Shown here in pieces: positions 43,903-52,906 of a stretch of 64,000 nucleotides of DNA. Source of the DNA: Lentzea pudingi (lineage in GTDB: Bacteria; Actinomycetota; Actinomycetes; Mycobacteriales; Pseudonocardiaceae). The notes beneath the pieces are model-generated. The model was given only the letters and a program-made list of their open reading frames with translations. It ran no database searches and was not told where the DNA came from. The position numbers and the translations under genes were made by a program. The DNA lies in contig NZ_BMNC01000009.1 of the NCBI RefSeq assembly GCF_014646255.1, positions 1 through 64,000 on the forward strand, read 5' to 3'. Within the stretch, counting starts at the first letter, position 1. Each line of letters opens with the position of its first letter.

Positions 43903-46900
43903 TCAGTGATCGCAGCAGACCCGCTCGGCCCACTCCGGTTCGTGCCACCAGTGCTTGTTCTCCGCTGACGGCAACGGGTCGAGCGCGGCGGTCGTGGTGA
44001 GGGCGGACGGCTGCCGCCGGTAGGGCTCGAGCAGATCGGGGACGCGGTGGAGCACGCCGCCGACCATGACCTGCTCGACGTTCGCCGCCGTCTTGACGTC
44101 GGCCAGCGGGTTGCCCCGGACGAACGCGATGTCCGCCGTCGCACCGGGCTTGATCGCGCCGAGCGGCAGGCCGAGCCACTTCGCCGGGTTGCGGGTGGCG
44201 GTGATGAGCGCTTCCCTTGGTGTGAAGCCGTATTCGACGAGTGCGCGCAGGTTCTGGTGCGTGGCGGTGGCGGGGCTGTCGAGCGGCGCGTCGGTGCCGG
44301 TGATGACGAACCCGCCGCCGCGGTGGACCTTCAGCGCGAACTCGACCCAGCCCCGCAGGATCGCGCGGGACGACGACCCCGCCCGGGTGCCCTGGGCGTT
44401 GGCGTCGGCCAGGTAGCGCTCGTACTCCCACGACGGGTAGAGCACCCGCGTGCGTTCGTCGGTGACCAGCGACTTGTCGTTGTCGTACAGGGCACGTGAC
44501 TGGAACAGCGTGGGCGTCACCGACATGCCGGAGGCGGTGAACAGCGCCACCACGTCCTGGTAGGCCTTGCCCTGCCGGGTGATGGTGTGGGAGTAGCCGA
44601 GCCGGTTGGTGGCGCCGACGTGTTCCATGCCGTCCATGCCGATGTTCGCGGCCGGGTACAGGTAGTGCGACGACAGCGGCACGCGGGACCGCCGCACGGC
44701 AGCGCGTTGCAGCTCGACGGGCAGGCGGACGTAGGTCTTGATCATGTCGTAGCCGAGCTCGTGGGCACGGCGCAGCTCGAGGTCGAGCTGCGCCCTGCTC
44801 AGGGTCGGGCGCATGAAGTTGTAGTAGACGCGGGAGCCGTCGACGGCCTCGCCGGTGGCGTAGAACCGGGGCCCGGTCAGGGTTCCCGCCGCGAGCGCCT
44901 CCCTGGTCTCGATCATCTGGTAGACCGGGTCGCCGGGCGAGCGGACGGTCGTGATGCCGTACGCGAGCCAGACGTTGCCCTGCCGCGCGCCCCACTGGCG
45001 GCCGCGCAGGTGCCAGTGGTTGTGGGCGTCGATCAGGCCGGGGATGGCTGTCAGTTCCGACGCGTCGACGTCGGCCTTGCCGCGGTGCGGGCGGATCTCC
45101 CTGATCGTGCCGTTCTCGACGACGATGTCGACGTTCCGCTGGAGCTCGTGCGCCTCGCCGTCCCAGTAGGCACCGACGCGGATCACCCTGCGTTCCGGCT
45201 TGGCGGGCTTGCGCCAGGTGAGGCCGTGCCGGATGGTCGTGACCCGTCCGTCCAGAGTGGACTTCCGGATCCGGCCGTTGTTGAGGTACACCAGGGCGTC
45301 GTCGCCGTGCCAGGCCAGCGAGTCCGTGACCTCGCGGGTGACCTGACGAGGTTCGCCCAGGAAAGTACCCTTGGCGTCGACCGGGACGACCCACGCGACG
45401 CTCTCGACGACGAACGCGATGTGCCTGCCGTCCGGCGACCACACCGGCCCGTCGTCGCCGCGCGTGGCGATGGACCGGAACGGCATCGGCTCGGTGTACT
45501 TCAGCTCGCCGCTGGTGAGGTCGATGCTCAGGATCTGGCTGGTGCCCTCGCGGAACCGGCGCGAGAACGGCTTCACGGCGGCCAGCGCGACCGTGCCGCC
45601 GTCCTTCGACCAGGTCGGGCGGCCCGGCTGGAACAGCGTCGGCGTGACCTGCCTGCGCGCCTGCCGGTCCGTGATCCACACCTGGCCGTCCTGGTCCAGG
45701 TAGGCGACCTTCGTGCCGTCCGGCGAGAAGCGCGGCGTGGTCTGCGCGTGCGGGGCCGGTGCGTACTGCTCGTCCTCACCGGAGGCCAGATCACGGACCC
45801 ACAGCTGCGCGACACCCGTGCGGTCGCTGGCGTAGACGATCTTCTTGCCGTCGGGCGAGAAGTCCGGGTCGGAGTCGAAGTACCTGTTGTCCGTGAGCTT
45901 TGTGGCCTTGCCGTCGCTCAGCACGTACAGGGCGTTCAGCGCGCGGAACGCGATCTTGCCGTCGCTCGACACCACCGGCCCGGCGATGCCCTTGACCGCG
46001 CCACCGGTGAGGTTCCTGGTGCGGTGCGGCCTCCGGTTCGTGCGCACCGGCACCGTGGCTTCGAACGGGATGTCCTTCACAGACCCGTTGGCACGGCTGC
46101 GGATCCGGCCGTCCGCCGTGTAGAGGACGCTGTCGCCGTCCCAGATCGGCGCGAACCCGAAGACGTCCTCACCCGTGACCACCGCGGTCGTGCCGAGCAC
46201 CAGCTCGGCCTGACCGGGCCGCATCCGGGTGTAGCCGGGCTGGTCACCGGGCCCGAAGGCGGCCCCGAACAGCTGCGTGCCGGTCGGTGCCGTGACGAGC
46301 CGTTCGCGCTTGCCGTCCAGCGTCACGGTGTCGACCGCCGCGTTGCCGACGGTGAAGATGATCCGCTTGCCGTCCCGCGACCACTGCGGCGCCGCTGCCT
46401 CGTCCGGCACCCCGGTGAGCTGCGTGATCGTGCCCGTGGCCAGCTCCAGGAGGTGCACGCCGTAGCTGCCGGCCCGGTCGCTGACGAACGCCAGGTGCTT
46501 GCCGTCCGGCGAGAACGCGGGCTCCCGGTGGTCGTAGCGGCCCTGGGTGAGCTGCCTGAGCCCGCGCCCGTCGAGCCCGATCACGTACAGGTGGTAGTTG
46601 CCGTCCCGATAGGACTGGAACGCGATCTGGCCGCCCGGCCCGAACGACGGCAGGGTGGCGTCCTGGAGCTCGTCGGTGAGCTTGCGCGCTTCCCCACCGG
46701 TGGCAGGCAGAACCCAGATGGCGGTGATGAGGTCGATGGCGAGCCACTTGCCGTCACGCGACCGCGAGACCGAGATGTTGGTGCCCTGCGTCAACTTCAC
46801 TCTCGTGCCGGACTCCGCCTGCGCGGTGCCCACCGTGAGCGTGGACGCGGCGGTGGCGACGGCAGCGGCCTGGCCGGTGCGGGTCAGCAGTTCACGGCGG

Positions 46901-46911
46901 GACAGTTCCAC
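43903..46911 (-). CDS. TAT-exported beta-propeller amidohydrolase
   Basis: About 1002 aa from GTG 46911 (GGGGAG 9 nt upstream). Twin-arginine signal MELSRRELLTRTGQAAAVATAAS. Residues ~35-560 are TolB/PD40-type WD-like beta-propeller repeats (PAFSPDGKHLAFVSDRAG, DPDFSPDGKKIVYASDRTG, TPRFSPDGTKVAYLDQDG). The C-terminal ~400 residues form an amidohydrolase with metal motif GLIDAHNHWH, later GMEHVG, and D in VITGTDAP. Homologues are annotated as TolB-like amidohydrolases; substrate may be a peptide or imide. It ends at 43903; the 139-nt gap to the PanE-like gene holds nothing I recognise. Confidence 0.87.
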   Translation of the reverse strand: MELSRRELLTRTGQAAAVATAASTLTVGTAQAESGTRVKLTQGTNISVSRSRDGKWLAIDLITAIWVLPATGGEARKLTDELQDATLPSFGPGGQIAFQSYRDGNYHLYVIGLDGRGLRQLTQGRYDHREPAFSPDGKHLAFVSDRAGSYGVHLLELATGTITQLTGVPDEAAAPQWSRDGKRIIFTVGNAAVDTVTLDGKRERLVTAPTGTQLFGAAFGPGDQPGYTRMRPGQAELVLGTTAVVTGEDVFGFAPIWDGDSVLYTADGRIRSRANGSVKDIPFEATVPVRTNRRPHRTRNLTGGAVKGIAGPVVSSDGKIAFRALNALYVLSDGKATKLTDNRYFDSDPDFSPDGKKIVYASDRTGVAQLWVRDLASGEDEQYAPAPHAQTTPRFSPDGTKVAYLDQDGQVWITDRQARRQVTPTLFQPGRPTWSKDGGTVALAAVKPFSRRFREGTSQILSIDLTSGELKYTEPMPFRSIATRGDDGPVWSPDGRHIAFVVESVAWVVPVDAKGTFLGEPRQVTREVTDSLAWHGDDALVYLNNGRIRKSTLDGRVTTIRHGLTWRKPAKPERRVIRVGAYWDGEAHELQRNVDIVVENGTIREIRPHRGKADVDASELTAIPGLIDAHNHWHLRGRQWGARQGNVWLAYGITTVRSPGDPVYQMIETREALAAGTLTGPRFYATGEAVDGSRVYYNFMRPTLSRAQLDLELRRAHELGYDMIKTYVRLPVELQRAAVRRSRVPLSSHYLYPAANIGMDGMEHVGATNRLGYSHTITRQGKAYQDVVALFTASGMSVTPTLFQSRALYDNDKSLVTDERTRVLYPSWEYERYLADANAQGTRAGSSSRAILRGWVEFALKVHRGGGFVITGTDAPLDSPATATHQNLRALVEYGFTPREALITATRNPAKWLGLPLGAIKPGATADIAFVRGNPLADVKTAANVEQVMVGGVLHRVPDLLEPYRRQPSALTTTAALDPLPSAENKHWWHEPEWAERVCCDH

Positions 46912-47039
46912 GACGGCACACTCCCCAGTGTCTTCTCCCCTAGGAGATCCACCCTGGCACCGCCGAAGCCCTGCGCCATCGACCATTCGGACCAGCATCC
47001 ACCACGTGGGACGCTGGTCCCGGCCGGACGGGAAATGGG

Positions 47040-47429
47040 TTACAGGGCGAGCGCGCCCTCGATGCGGGCCACCATCGCGTCCTCGGCCTCCACCACCACA
47101 CCGTCGGCCTCGGCGACCTCGCGGCAGATCGCCAGCACGGCGCGCGGGAAGTCACGGGCGTCCTCGGGCGCTTTCGCCGTCAGCGTCTTCATCGACGAGC
47201 GCAGCGCCTCCAGGACGACCGGCTCGATCTCCTCGTCGGTGCCCGCGGGAACGGACGGGCGGGCGCCGCCCAGGACGCCGCGCAGGTCGGGTGACAGGTT
47301 CGCGAGCGCGCGCAGGCCGGCGAACCGCTCCTCCAGCACGGGGCCGGGGTCGGCGTGGGAAACCAGCAGCATCGCGCCGTACACGGCGGTGCGCAGCGTG
47401 CGGCTCTCCTCGTCGGTGTAGAAGATCAT
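47040..47429 (-). CDS. Small TerB-like hypothetical protein
   Basis: About 129 aa, acidic, largely helical. The C-terminus ICREVAEADGVVVEAEDAMVARIE has the A.ADG......E...... pattern of TerB/DjlA-type domains. ATG 47429 is chosen; a GTG at 47438 is in frame. TerB proteins are linked to tellurite resistance and stress but most single-domain members are uncharacterised. Confidence 0.6.
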   Translation of the reverse strand: MIFYTDEESRTLRTAVYGAMLLVSHADPGPVLEERFAGLRALANLSPDLRGVLGGARPSVPAGTDEEIEPVVLEALRSSMKTLTAKAPEDARDFPRAVLAICREVAEADGVVVEAEDAMVARIEGALAL

Positions 47430-47553
47430 GTGGCCCACTCTAGGTCGTCGGGTCAGGCGGTTGTGCCGGTGATGATTAGAGGACTCTCCAGCCGTTGCGC
47501 GGTTGCCTCCGAACTGGGAAAACGCCTGTGACGGAGGTCTAAGCGCCCGGAAG

Positions 47554-47577
47554 CGAACAAACTGGGTGGTTTGTGCG
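47554..47577 (+). promoter_or_regulatory. Short dyad before the metallophosphoesterase gene
   Basis: ACAAAC-TGGGTG-GTTTGT inverted repeat (outer CG/CG pairs), 41 nt before the start. The rest of the 188-nt gap shows no clear feature. Confidence 0.3.
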
Positions 47578-47617
47578 TTGAGATGGGTTACACACTCACT
47601 CCCAGGAGGATGTCCGC

Positions 47618-48772
47618 ATGACGACGACCGCTACCCGGCCCCGCATCACGGTTCGGCGGGTGGTGTTCACGCTCGTCCTCTTCACCGTGACGACGTTGCT
47701 GTTCTGGGTGCCGTTCGAAGGGCTCTTCGCGGCCAGTGCCGAGTGGCCCGACCCGGTCCGGCCCGTCGCCGCGATCGTGTTCGTCGCGGCCGCCATCACC
47801 ATGATCGTGCTGTTCACCCAGCGCGGCAGTGACCGTGCGGCGCGGATCTCCCAGTTCCTGCTCGGGTTCGTGTGGATCGCGTTCGTGTGGACGCTGATCT
47901 CCGACCTCGTGCGGCTCGGCATGGCGGTGGCCGGCGTCGAGAACCCGTTCCGCTCCCGTTTCATCGCCGTGCTGCTCGCCGTCCTCATCGTCACCGTGAC
48001 GATCTACGGCGTGTACGAGGCGATGCGCGTGCCGCGGATCAAGCGGCAAGACGTGACGATTCCCCGGCTCGACCCCGCGTTCGACGGCCTGACCGTCGCG
48101 GTCATCACCGACACGCACTACGGCGCCATCAACCGCGCGAAGTGGTCCAGGGGCATGGTCGACGCCGTCAACGGGCTGAACGCGGACGTCGCCGTGCACG
48201 TCGGTGACATCGCGGATGGCACCGCCGAGCAGCGCCTGGAGCAGGCCACCCCGCTCGGCGACGTGAACACGCCGCACCGCTTCTACATCACCGGCAACCA
48301 CGAGTACTACTCCAACGGCCAGGGCTGGGTCGACCTGATGACCCGCCTCGGCTGGAAGGCGCTGCGCAACGAGCACGTGGCGCTCGAGCGCGACGGCGCC
48401 AAGCTGGTGTTCGCGGGCGTCGACGACGTCACCGCCAGCCACTCCGGCGAGCCCGGCCACGCAGCCGACCTCACCCACGCGTTGCACGGCGCCGACTCCA
48501 CCGCGCCGGTCGTGCTGCTCGCGCACCAGCCGTCGGAGATCAAGAAGGCCGTCGGCGCGGGCGTGGACCTGCAGCTGTCCGGGCACACGCACGGCGGGCA
48601 GATCTGGCCGTTCCACTACCTGGTGCGGCTGCAGCAGCCGGTGGTCGCCGGCCTGAGCAGGCACAGCGACCGCACCCAGCTCTACACGAGCCGCGGCGCC
48701 GGCTTCTGGGGCCCGCCGATGCGCGTGTTCGCACCCAGCGAGATCAGCCTGCTGACGCTCAAAGCCGCGTGA
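47618..48772 (+). CDS. Membrane-anchored metallophosphoesterase (YkuE-like)
   Basis: A 384-aa protein with four N-terminal membrane segments (about 14-34, 46-66, 76-97, 116-138) and a C-terminal calcineurin-like phosphoesterase. Di-metal motifs in order: ITDTHYG (D-x-H), VGDIADG (GD), GNHEYY (GNHE), LLAHQP (H) and SGHTHGGQ (GHxH). The active site would be cytoplasmic or extracytoplasmic depending on topology, with an even number of segments placing it on the N-terminus side. Strong AGGAGG precedes ATG 47618. Substrate unknown; some YkuE homologues act on cell-envelope lipids. Confidence 0.92.
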   Translation: MTTTATRPRITVRRVVFTLVLFTVTTLLFWVPFEGLFAASAEWPDPVRPVAAIVFVAAAITMIVLFTQRGSDRAARISQFLLGFVWIAFVWTLISDLVRLGMAVAGVENPFRSRFIAVLLAVLIVTVTIYGVYEAMRVPRIKRQDVTIPRLDPAFDGLTVAVITDTHYGAINRAKWSRGMVDAVNGLNADVAVHVGDIADGTAEQRLEQATPLGDVNTPHRFYITGNHEYYSNGQGWVDLMTRLGWKALRNEHVALERDGAKLVFAGVDDVTASHSGEPGHAADLTHALHGADSTAPVVLLAHQPSEIKKAVGAGVDLQLSGHTHGGQIWPFHYLVRLQQPVVAGLSRHSDRTQLYTSRGAGFWGPPMRVFAPSEISLLTLKAA

Positions 48773-49289
48773 GGTGCCCGCTGTCGTTGAACCGCACCAG
48801 GCTGGGTGACTCGCCGGTCGTGTAGCGGACGACCGTCAGCGCCGCGTGGTCGTGGTTCAGCGTCAGCCAGCGCTCGGGCGGGGCGTCGAGGGCGTCCCGC
48901 ACGAGCCAGCCGATCAGGAACGAGTGCGTCACGACCAGCACCGGGCCGTCGCCGGGACGCGCGAACCGCGTCTCGGCCTCGTGCGCCAGCGCGGGGCCGC
49001 GGGTGCGTTCGGACTCGGGGAACCGGTCGAAGAACTCGTCGTGGTCGGGGACGAAGTGCGGCACGAAGTCGTCGGCCGCCGCCTCGACCCGGCCGGGCAC
49101 GCGCAGGACGCCGGCGAGGATCGACGCGGTCTCGGTGGTGCGGGGCGACGGGCCGTGGTGCACCGCCGCGAAACCCGTGCCGCGCAACCGTTCCGCCAGC
49201 GCCTCCGCCTGCTTGCGGCCGCGCGCCGTCAGCCGGGCCCCGTCCTTCGTCGCTTCGCCGTGCCGGACCAGGTGAAGATCTCGTGTCAC
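48759..49289 (-). CDS. Histidine-phosphatase-superfamily protein
   Basis: A 176-aa branch-1 histidine phosphatase: LVRHGEATKDG holds the catalytic RHG, SPRTTETA the second arginine and VTHSFLIG the second His. Resembles SixA/PhoE/cofactor-independent mutase-like phosphatases. GTG 49289 shares GTGA with the upstream gene stop, so the two genes are translationally coupled. Convergent 14-nt overlap with the metallophosphoesterase. Confidence 0.87.
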   Translation of the reverse strand: MTRDLHLVRHGEATKDGARLTARGRKQAEALAERLRGTGFAAVHHGPSPRTTETASILAGVLRVPGRVEAAADDFVPHFVPDHDEFFDRFPESERTRGPALAHEAETRFARPGDGPVLVVTHSFLIGWLVRDALDAPPERWLTLNHDHAALTVVRYTTGESPSLVRFNDSGHLTRL

Positions 49290-50194
49290 GCCGTGCAGTC
49301 TGCCTTGACGGCACTGGCGGCGTGATGGGCGTAGGTGGGTCCGGAGTTGTTCCAGTCCTGACCTCGCGTGACGAGCTGGATGGTCAAGTTTCCGCTGGCC
49401 TTGAACTTCCCGGCGCTGACCCACTGGCCGCGCTTGTCGACCTGCTTGATCGCGAACGACGCCATCGGGGTGCCGCCGACACCGTTGCGGTCGAACACGT
49501 AGTACACGGTCGGGTTACCCCCGACCTCCTCCGTACCGCCGTTCGGCACATGCACGGACACGTCGCACGAGCCGGTCACCGCGAACGTCCACATGCCGTA
49601 GGCGGAGTTGTCATCGCGGCGGGCGTCACCCGACATCGGGATCGACACGAACGTCGAGCCGCACTTGCCGTCGCCGTGGTCGACCCAGCCCTTCTTGCCG
49701 TCGCGGTAGGAGCCGACGCTGGTGAAGCCACCGCAGCCGGGACCCGTCATGAACGACTTGGCGCCACCGGGAGCCCTGGCGGTGTCCCCGGCGGGCGGCG
49801 GGGCGGCGTTCCGCGTCGTCGACGGCACCAGACCGAGGGCGGACGAGGCCAGCGTCGGGTCCATGCTGCTCGACGCCTCCTCGGGAAGCTCCTCCGGCGG
49901 GGTGATCAGACCGGGGATGTAGCTGTGCGACGGCTGCGCGATGCCGGTGTCACCGCCGCCGGAATTGCCGTCGAACGTGGCGATGGCGATCACGCCGAGC
50001 ACGAGGAGCGCGGCGATGGCGGCGATCGCGGCGGCACGGGGCTTGAGCGGTCCGGCCTGCTTCGTCTCCTCCTGCTGGGGCAGGTCCCCGGCCGCGGCCC
50101 AGCGGGCAGCACCCCGGGCGCGGGCGGCCTCCATCAGCGCCGGGTCGGGCGCCAGATGGCGCTCGGTGGGTTCGTCGGGGTACTGGGTGGGCAC
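49286..50194 (-). CDS. Single-TM protein with golvesin-like domain
   Basis: A 302-aa protein: cytoplasmic ~53 residues, TM about 54-75 (AAAIAAIAALLVLGVIAIATF), a Ser/Pro/Gly linker and an extracytoplasmic C-terminal domain (about 150-302). The domain has NPTVYYVFDRNGVGG..FAIKQVDKRGQWVSAGKFK, resembling golvesin / xanthan-lyase C-terminal beta-sandwich domains, and paired cysteines (GPGCGGF, GDGKCGS, TGSCDVS). It may bind envelope sugars or protein partners. Translationally coupled to the following phosphatase gene, a combination whose function I cannot explain. Confidence 0.68.
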   Translation of the reverse strand: MPTQYPDEPTERHLAPDPALMEAARARGAARWAAAGDLPQQEETKQAGPLKPRAAAIAAIAALLVLGVIAIATFDGNSGGGDTGIAQPSHSYIPGLITPPEELPEEASSSMDPTLASSALGLVPSTTRNAAPPPAGDTARAPGGAKSFMTGPGCGGFTSVGSYRDGKKGWVDHGDGKCGSTFVSIPMSGDARRDDNSAYGMWTFAVTGSCDVSVHVPNGGTEEVGGNPTVYYVFDRNGVGGTPMASFAIKQVDKRGQWVSAGKFKASGNLTIQLVTRGQDWNNSGPTYAHHAASAVKADCTA

Positions 50195-50571
50195 GGAGCG
50201 CAGTGTGCCAGGGACACAGGGCCACTCGAACGCGTGGTTCTTTCACGAACGGGTTGTTTGAACTCAATGGACCGCACGCTGTGTCGCCTGTTAGCCCGTT
50301 TCGTCCACGCACCGTGACGACGACCGGCGGAACTCGGAGCGATTCCTGACTCGTGAGTCAGGCTAAGCACCGTCCTACACCTGCGCACACCCGCTCCGGC
50401 AGACCCGAACGAGGGGATCTTGTTCCGGTAGCCGTGTCACAGAACGAAAACACCTGCAGAACGCGTTGATCTCGGTGAATTTTCGGGCAACGCCGGTACG
50501 CATTCGCGGATCGACCTCCGCCGCGGCGACGGTGGTAGCCAAGCTCGCGCGGCCCGCCTAGGGTGCCCGCC
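50195..50571. other. Intergenic region between divergent genes
   Basis: A 377-nt gap between the golvesin-like and beta-helix lipoprotein genes. The only clear element is the perfect palindrome at 50345-50362. No coding bias, riboswitch pattern or RNA gene seen. Confidence 0.6.
50345..50362. promoter_or_regulatory. 18-bp palindrome
   Basis: CCTGACTC-GT-GAGTCAGG, perfect 8-bp arms, near the centre of the divergent promoter region. Probably a transcription-factor site; no regulator gene is adjacent. Confidence 0.5.
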
Positions 50572-51687
50572 ATGCCCTCAGGTAGACAGGCCGTCGTGCT
50601 GCTTGCCGCCCTCGTGGCGGGTTGCGGCACGGCGATCCCCGGTTCCCCCGTCGCAGGACCGCAGTTACCTCAGAACTCGGCGTCCCAGACCGTCACCGTC
50701 GTGACGACGACGCCTCCGGCGAGCAGCGCCGCTCCCCCGTCGGCTCCGCAGCCGCCACCACCGCCGCCTCCTCCCGCCGCGAAGTTCGGCAACCCGAACG
50801 GCGCCGCCGCCGTGCCACCGGAAGCCGCCGCCGAGGACACCTCGAAGCCCACCCGCGTGATCGGCACCGGCACTCCCGCGACCTGCACGTCGCAGGCCGT
50901 GGTCGACGCCCTCGCCGCCGGCGGGGTCGTCACGTTCAACTGCGGGCCGCAGCCCCACACCGTCCCGATGGCCGCGACCGCGAGGGTCCGCCAGCGCACC
51001 GTGCTCGACGGCGGTGGCCGGATCACGTTGAGCGGCCAGGGCCAGCGCAGGCTGATCGACCAGAACGGGCCGCGGCTGGTCGTCCAGAACATCACCCTCG
51101 CCGACGGCAACTCGACCGGCGACCAGGCCGAGGGCGGTGGTGGCGGCGCGATCATGGTGCTGGGCGGTCAGCTGAAGGTCGTGAACTCCCGCTTCGCGAA
51201 CAACAGGTGCGACGCCAACGGCCCCGACCTCGGCGGTGCCGCGATCCGCGTGACCGACTGGGCCCAGAAGACGCCGATCCACATCACCGGCAGCACGTTC
51301 GAGGGCGGCGTGTGCTCCAACGGCGGAGCGCTCAGCAGCATCGGCGCGTCGTGGGTCGTGCTCAACAGCCTGATGAGGAACAACAAGGCCATCGGCCGCG
51401 GCGCCAACCCGGCGCGCGGAGGCACGCCGGGCGGCGGCAGCGGTGGCGCGATCTACAACGACGGCAACACGTTCACGCTGCGCGTCGCCGGCACGCTGAT
51501 CGAGGACAACCAGGCCAACGAGGGCGGTGGCGCGGTGTTCTTCGTCAGCAACGACAAGTCCGGCTCCATGTCCGTCGAGGGCTCCACGCTGCGCCGCAAC
51601 CCGAGCCTCGGTTTCGAGACCATCAAGGGGATCTTCTACCTAGGCTCGGCCGAGAAGCCGAAGGTCACCGGCTCGACGATCCAGTGA
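50572..51687 (+). CDS. Lipoprotein with a parallel beta-helix domain
   Basis: A 371-aa exported lipoprotein: signal and lipobox VVLLAALVAGC (Cys about residue 19). A Thr/Ser/Pro-rich linker (about 40-75, polyproline) leads to a right-handed parallel beta-helix (about 95-371) with repeated coils such as VVQNITLADGNS, LKVVNSRFANNRCD and LIEDNQANEGGGAVFFV, as in pectate-lyase-like and polymorphic outer-protein folds. No catalytic site recognised. Probably a cell-surface carbohydrate-binding or -modifying protein. Its 3' end overlaps the convergent MFS gene by 48 nt. Confidence 0.75.
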   Translation: MPSGRQAVVLLAALVAGCGTAIPGSPVAGPQLPQNSASQTVTVVTTTPPASSAAPPSAPQPPPPPPPPAAKFGNPNGAAAVPPEAAAEDTSKPTRVIGTGTPATCTSQAVVDALAAGGVVTFNCGPQPHTVPMAATARVRQRTVLDGGGRITLSGQGQRRLIDQNGPRLVVQNITLADGNSTGDQAEGGGGGAIMVLGGQLKVVNSRFANNRCDANGPDLGGAAIRVTDWAQKTPIHITGSTFEGGVCSNGGALSSIGASWVVLNSLMRNNKAIGRGANPARGGTPGGGSGGAIYNDGNTFTLRVAGTLIEDNQANEGGGAVFFVSNDKSGSMSVEGSTLRRNPSLGFETIKGIFYLGSAEKPKVTGSTIQ

Positions 51688-52842
51688 GCCCGCGACGAGC
51701 AGCAGTGCGAGGCCGAACACGGACATCGTCAGGCTGAAGCCGTAGACCCAGCGGAAGCCCAGGCCCTGGGAGACGCCGAGCAACGCGCCCGCGACCATGC
51801 TGCCGACGATCTGGGTGTTGCTGAACATCGTCGTGGCGTGGCCGGGACGAAGGGGGTCGAGGCTCTGGAAGTACGTGATGCCAACGCCCATGATCAACGA
51901 GATGACGGTGGCGTGCAGCAGCTGCGCGGCCATCACCTGCCAGATCGAGTCGGTGAACACCATCACCCCGTGGTAGCCCAACGCGATCACCGCGCCGATG
52001 AGCACGAGCCTGTGCTGGGACATCCGGTTCGCGAGCGAGCCGAACCACAGCATCATCGGGATCTCGAGCGCCGCGCACAGACCCATGGCGAGCCCGGCGT
52101 CACCGGCCGTGCCGTTCAGTTCGGTCGTGATGAACAACGGCAGTCCGCTCACCGCGAGCGCCACGGCTCCCTGCAGGAACAGGAAGGCGGCCGACACGAC
52201 CACCATGCTGCCGCGCGCGGTTCCCGCCGCCTCTTCCTCGGTCTTCTCCTCCTCGACCCGCGCGGGCGGGATCGGCAGGGTGAGGGCGAGGACCGCGACG
52301 CCGAGCTGGAGGACGGCGGTGGAGGCGAAGAGACCGATCCAGCCGGTCTGCGCGACGAGCAGGGCGGCCACCGGCGGTCCGGCGACCCACGCGACCGAGA
52401 GCAGCGTGCGCAGGACGCTGACGACCATCGACGGGCCTTGGGAGACCTGACGGCCGTACGCGAACAGCTGGGGCAGCAACGCACCAGTGATCGCGATGAA
52501 CACCACGGACGTGCCGAGCAGGTACCAGTAGTCGCGCAGCACGGCGAACAGGCCGTAGCCGATCGCGCCCGCGACACCGCCCGCGGCGAGCATGTACCGC
52601 CGCTGCACCCGGCCGTCGGAGAGCCTGCCCATGATCGTGCTCGCCACGACCTGCGCGACCGGGCTCACGATCAGGAAGAAGCCGAGCTGGAACGGCGTGA
52701 CCTTGATCTCGCTCGTGAGGAACAGCGAGCCGAACGGCAACGCGAACGCCATCGAGAGGCCCGACACGACGCTGATGCCGGAGAGTTGGAGGAACGTACG
52801 GGACAGGAGCGGCGAGGATCTTCTCTCGCTGAGTGCCGTCAC
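51640..52842 (-). CDS. MFS transporter (sugar-efflux-like, SetA group)
   Basis: A 400-aa major-facilitator protein with about 12 membrane segments in two halves separated by a charged loop (VEEEKTEEEAAGTARG, about 198-213). The N-half motif GRLSDGRVQRRYM resembles the MFS loop 2-3 signature, and the pattern resembles the SetA sugar efflux family. Substrate cannot be assigned. Convergent overlap with the beta-helix gene; upstream gap 52843-52906 unremarkable. Confidence 0.83.
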   Translation of the reverse strand: MTALSERRSSPLLSRTFLQLSGISVVSGLSMAFALPFGSLFLTSEIKVTPFQLGFFLIVSPVAQVVASTIMGRLSDGRVQRRYMLAAGGVAGAIGYGLFAVLRDYWYLLGTSVVFIAITGALLPQLFAYGRQVSQGPSMVVSVLRTLLSVAWVAGPPVAALLVAQTGWIGLFASTAVLQLGVAVLALTLPIPPARVEEEKTEEEAAGTARGSMVVVSAAFLFLQGAVALAVSGLPLFITTELNGTAGDAGLAMGLCAALEIPMMLWFGSLANRMSQHRLVLIGAVIALGYHGVMVFTDSIWQVMAAQLLHATVISLIMGVGITYFQSLDPLRPGHATTMFSNTQIVGSMVAGALLGVSQGLGFRWVYGFSLTMSVFGLALLLVAGSLDRRAGDLRLLGRA

Positions 52843-52906
52843 CCGTTGATCGTGCTCTTCGAGCGGTGAATCAGGAAACCAGATATCCCATTATGCGGGC
52901 AAAATC

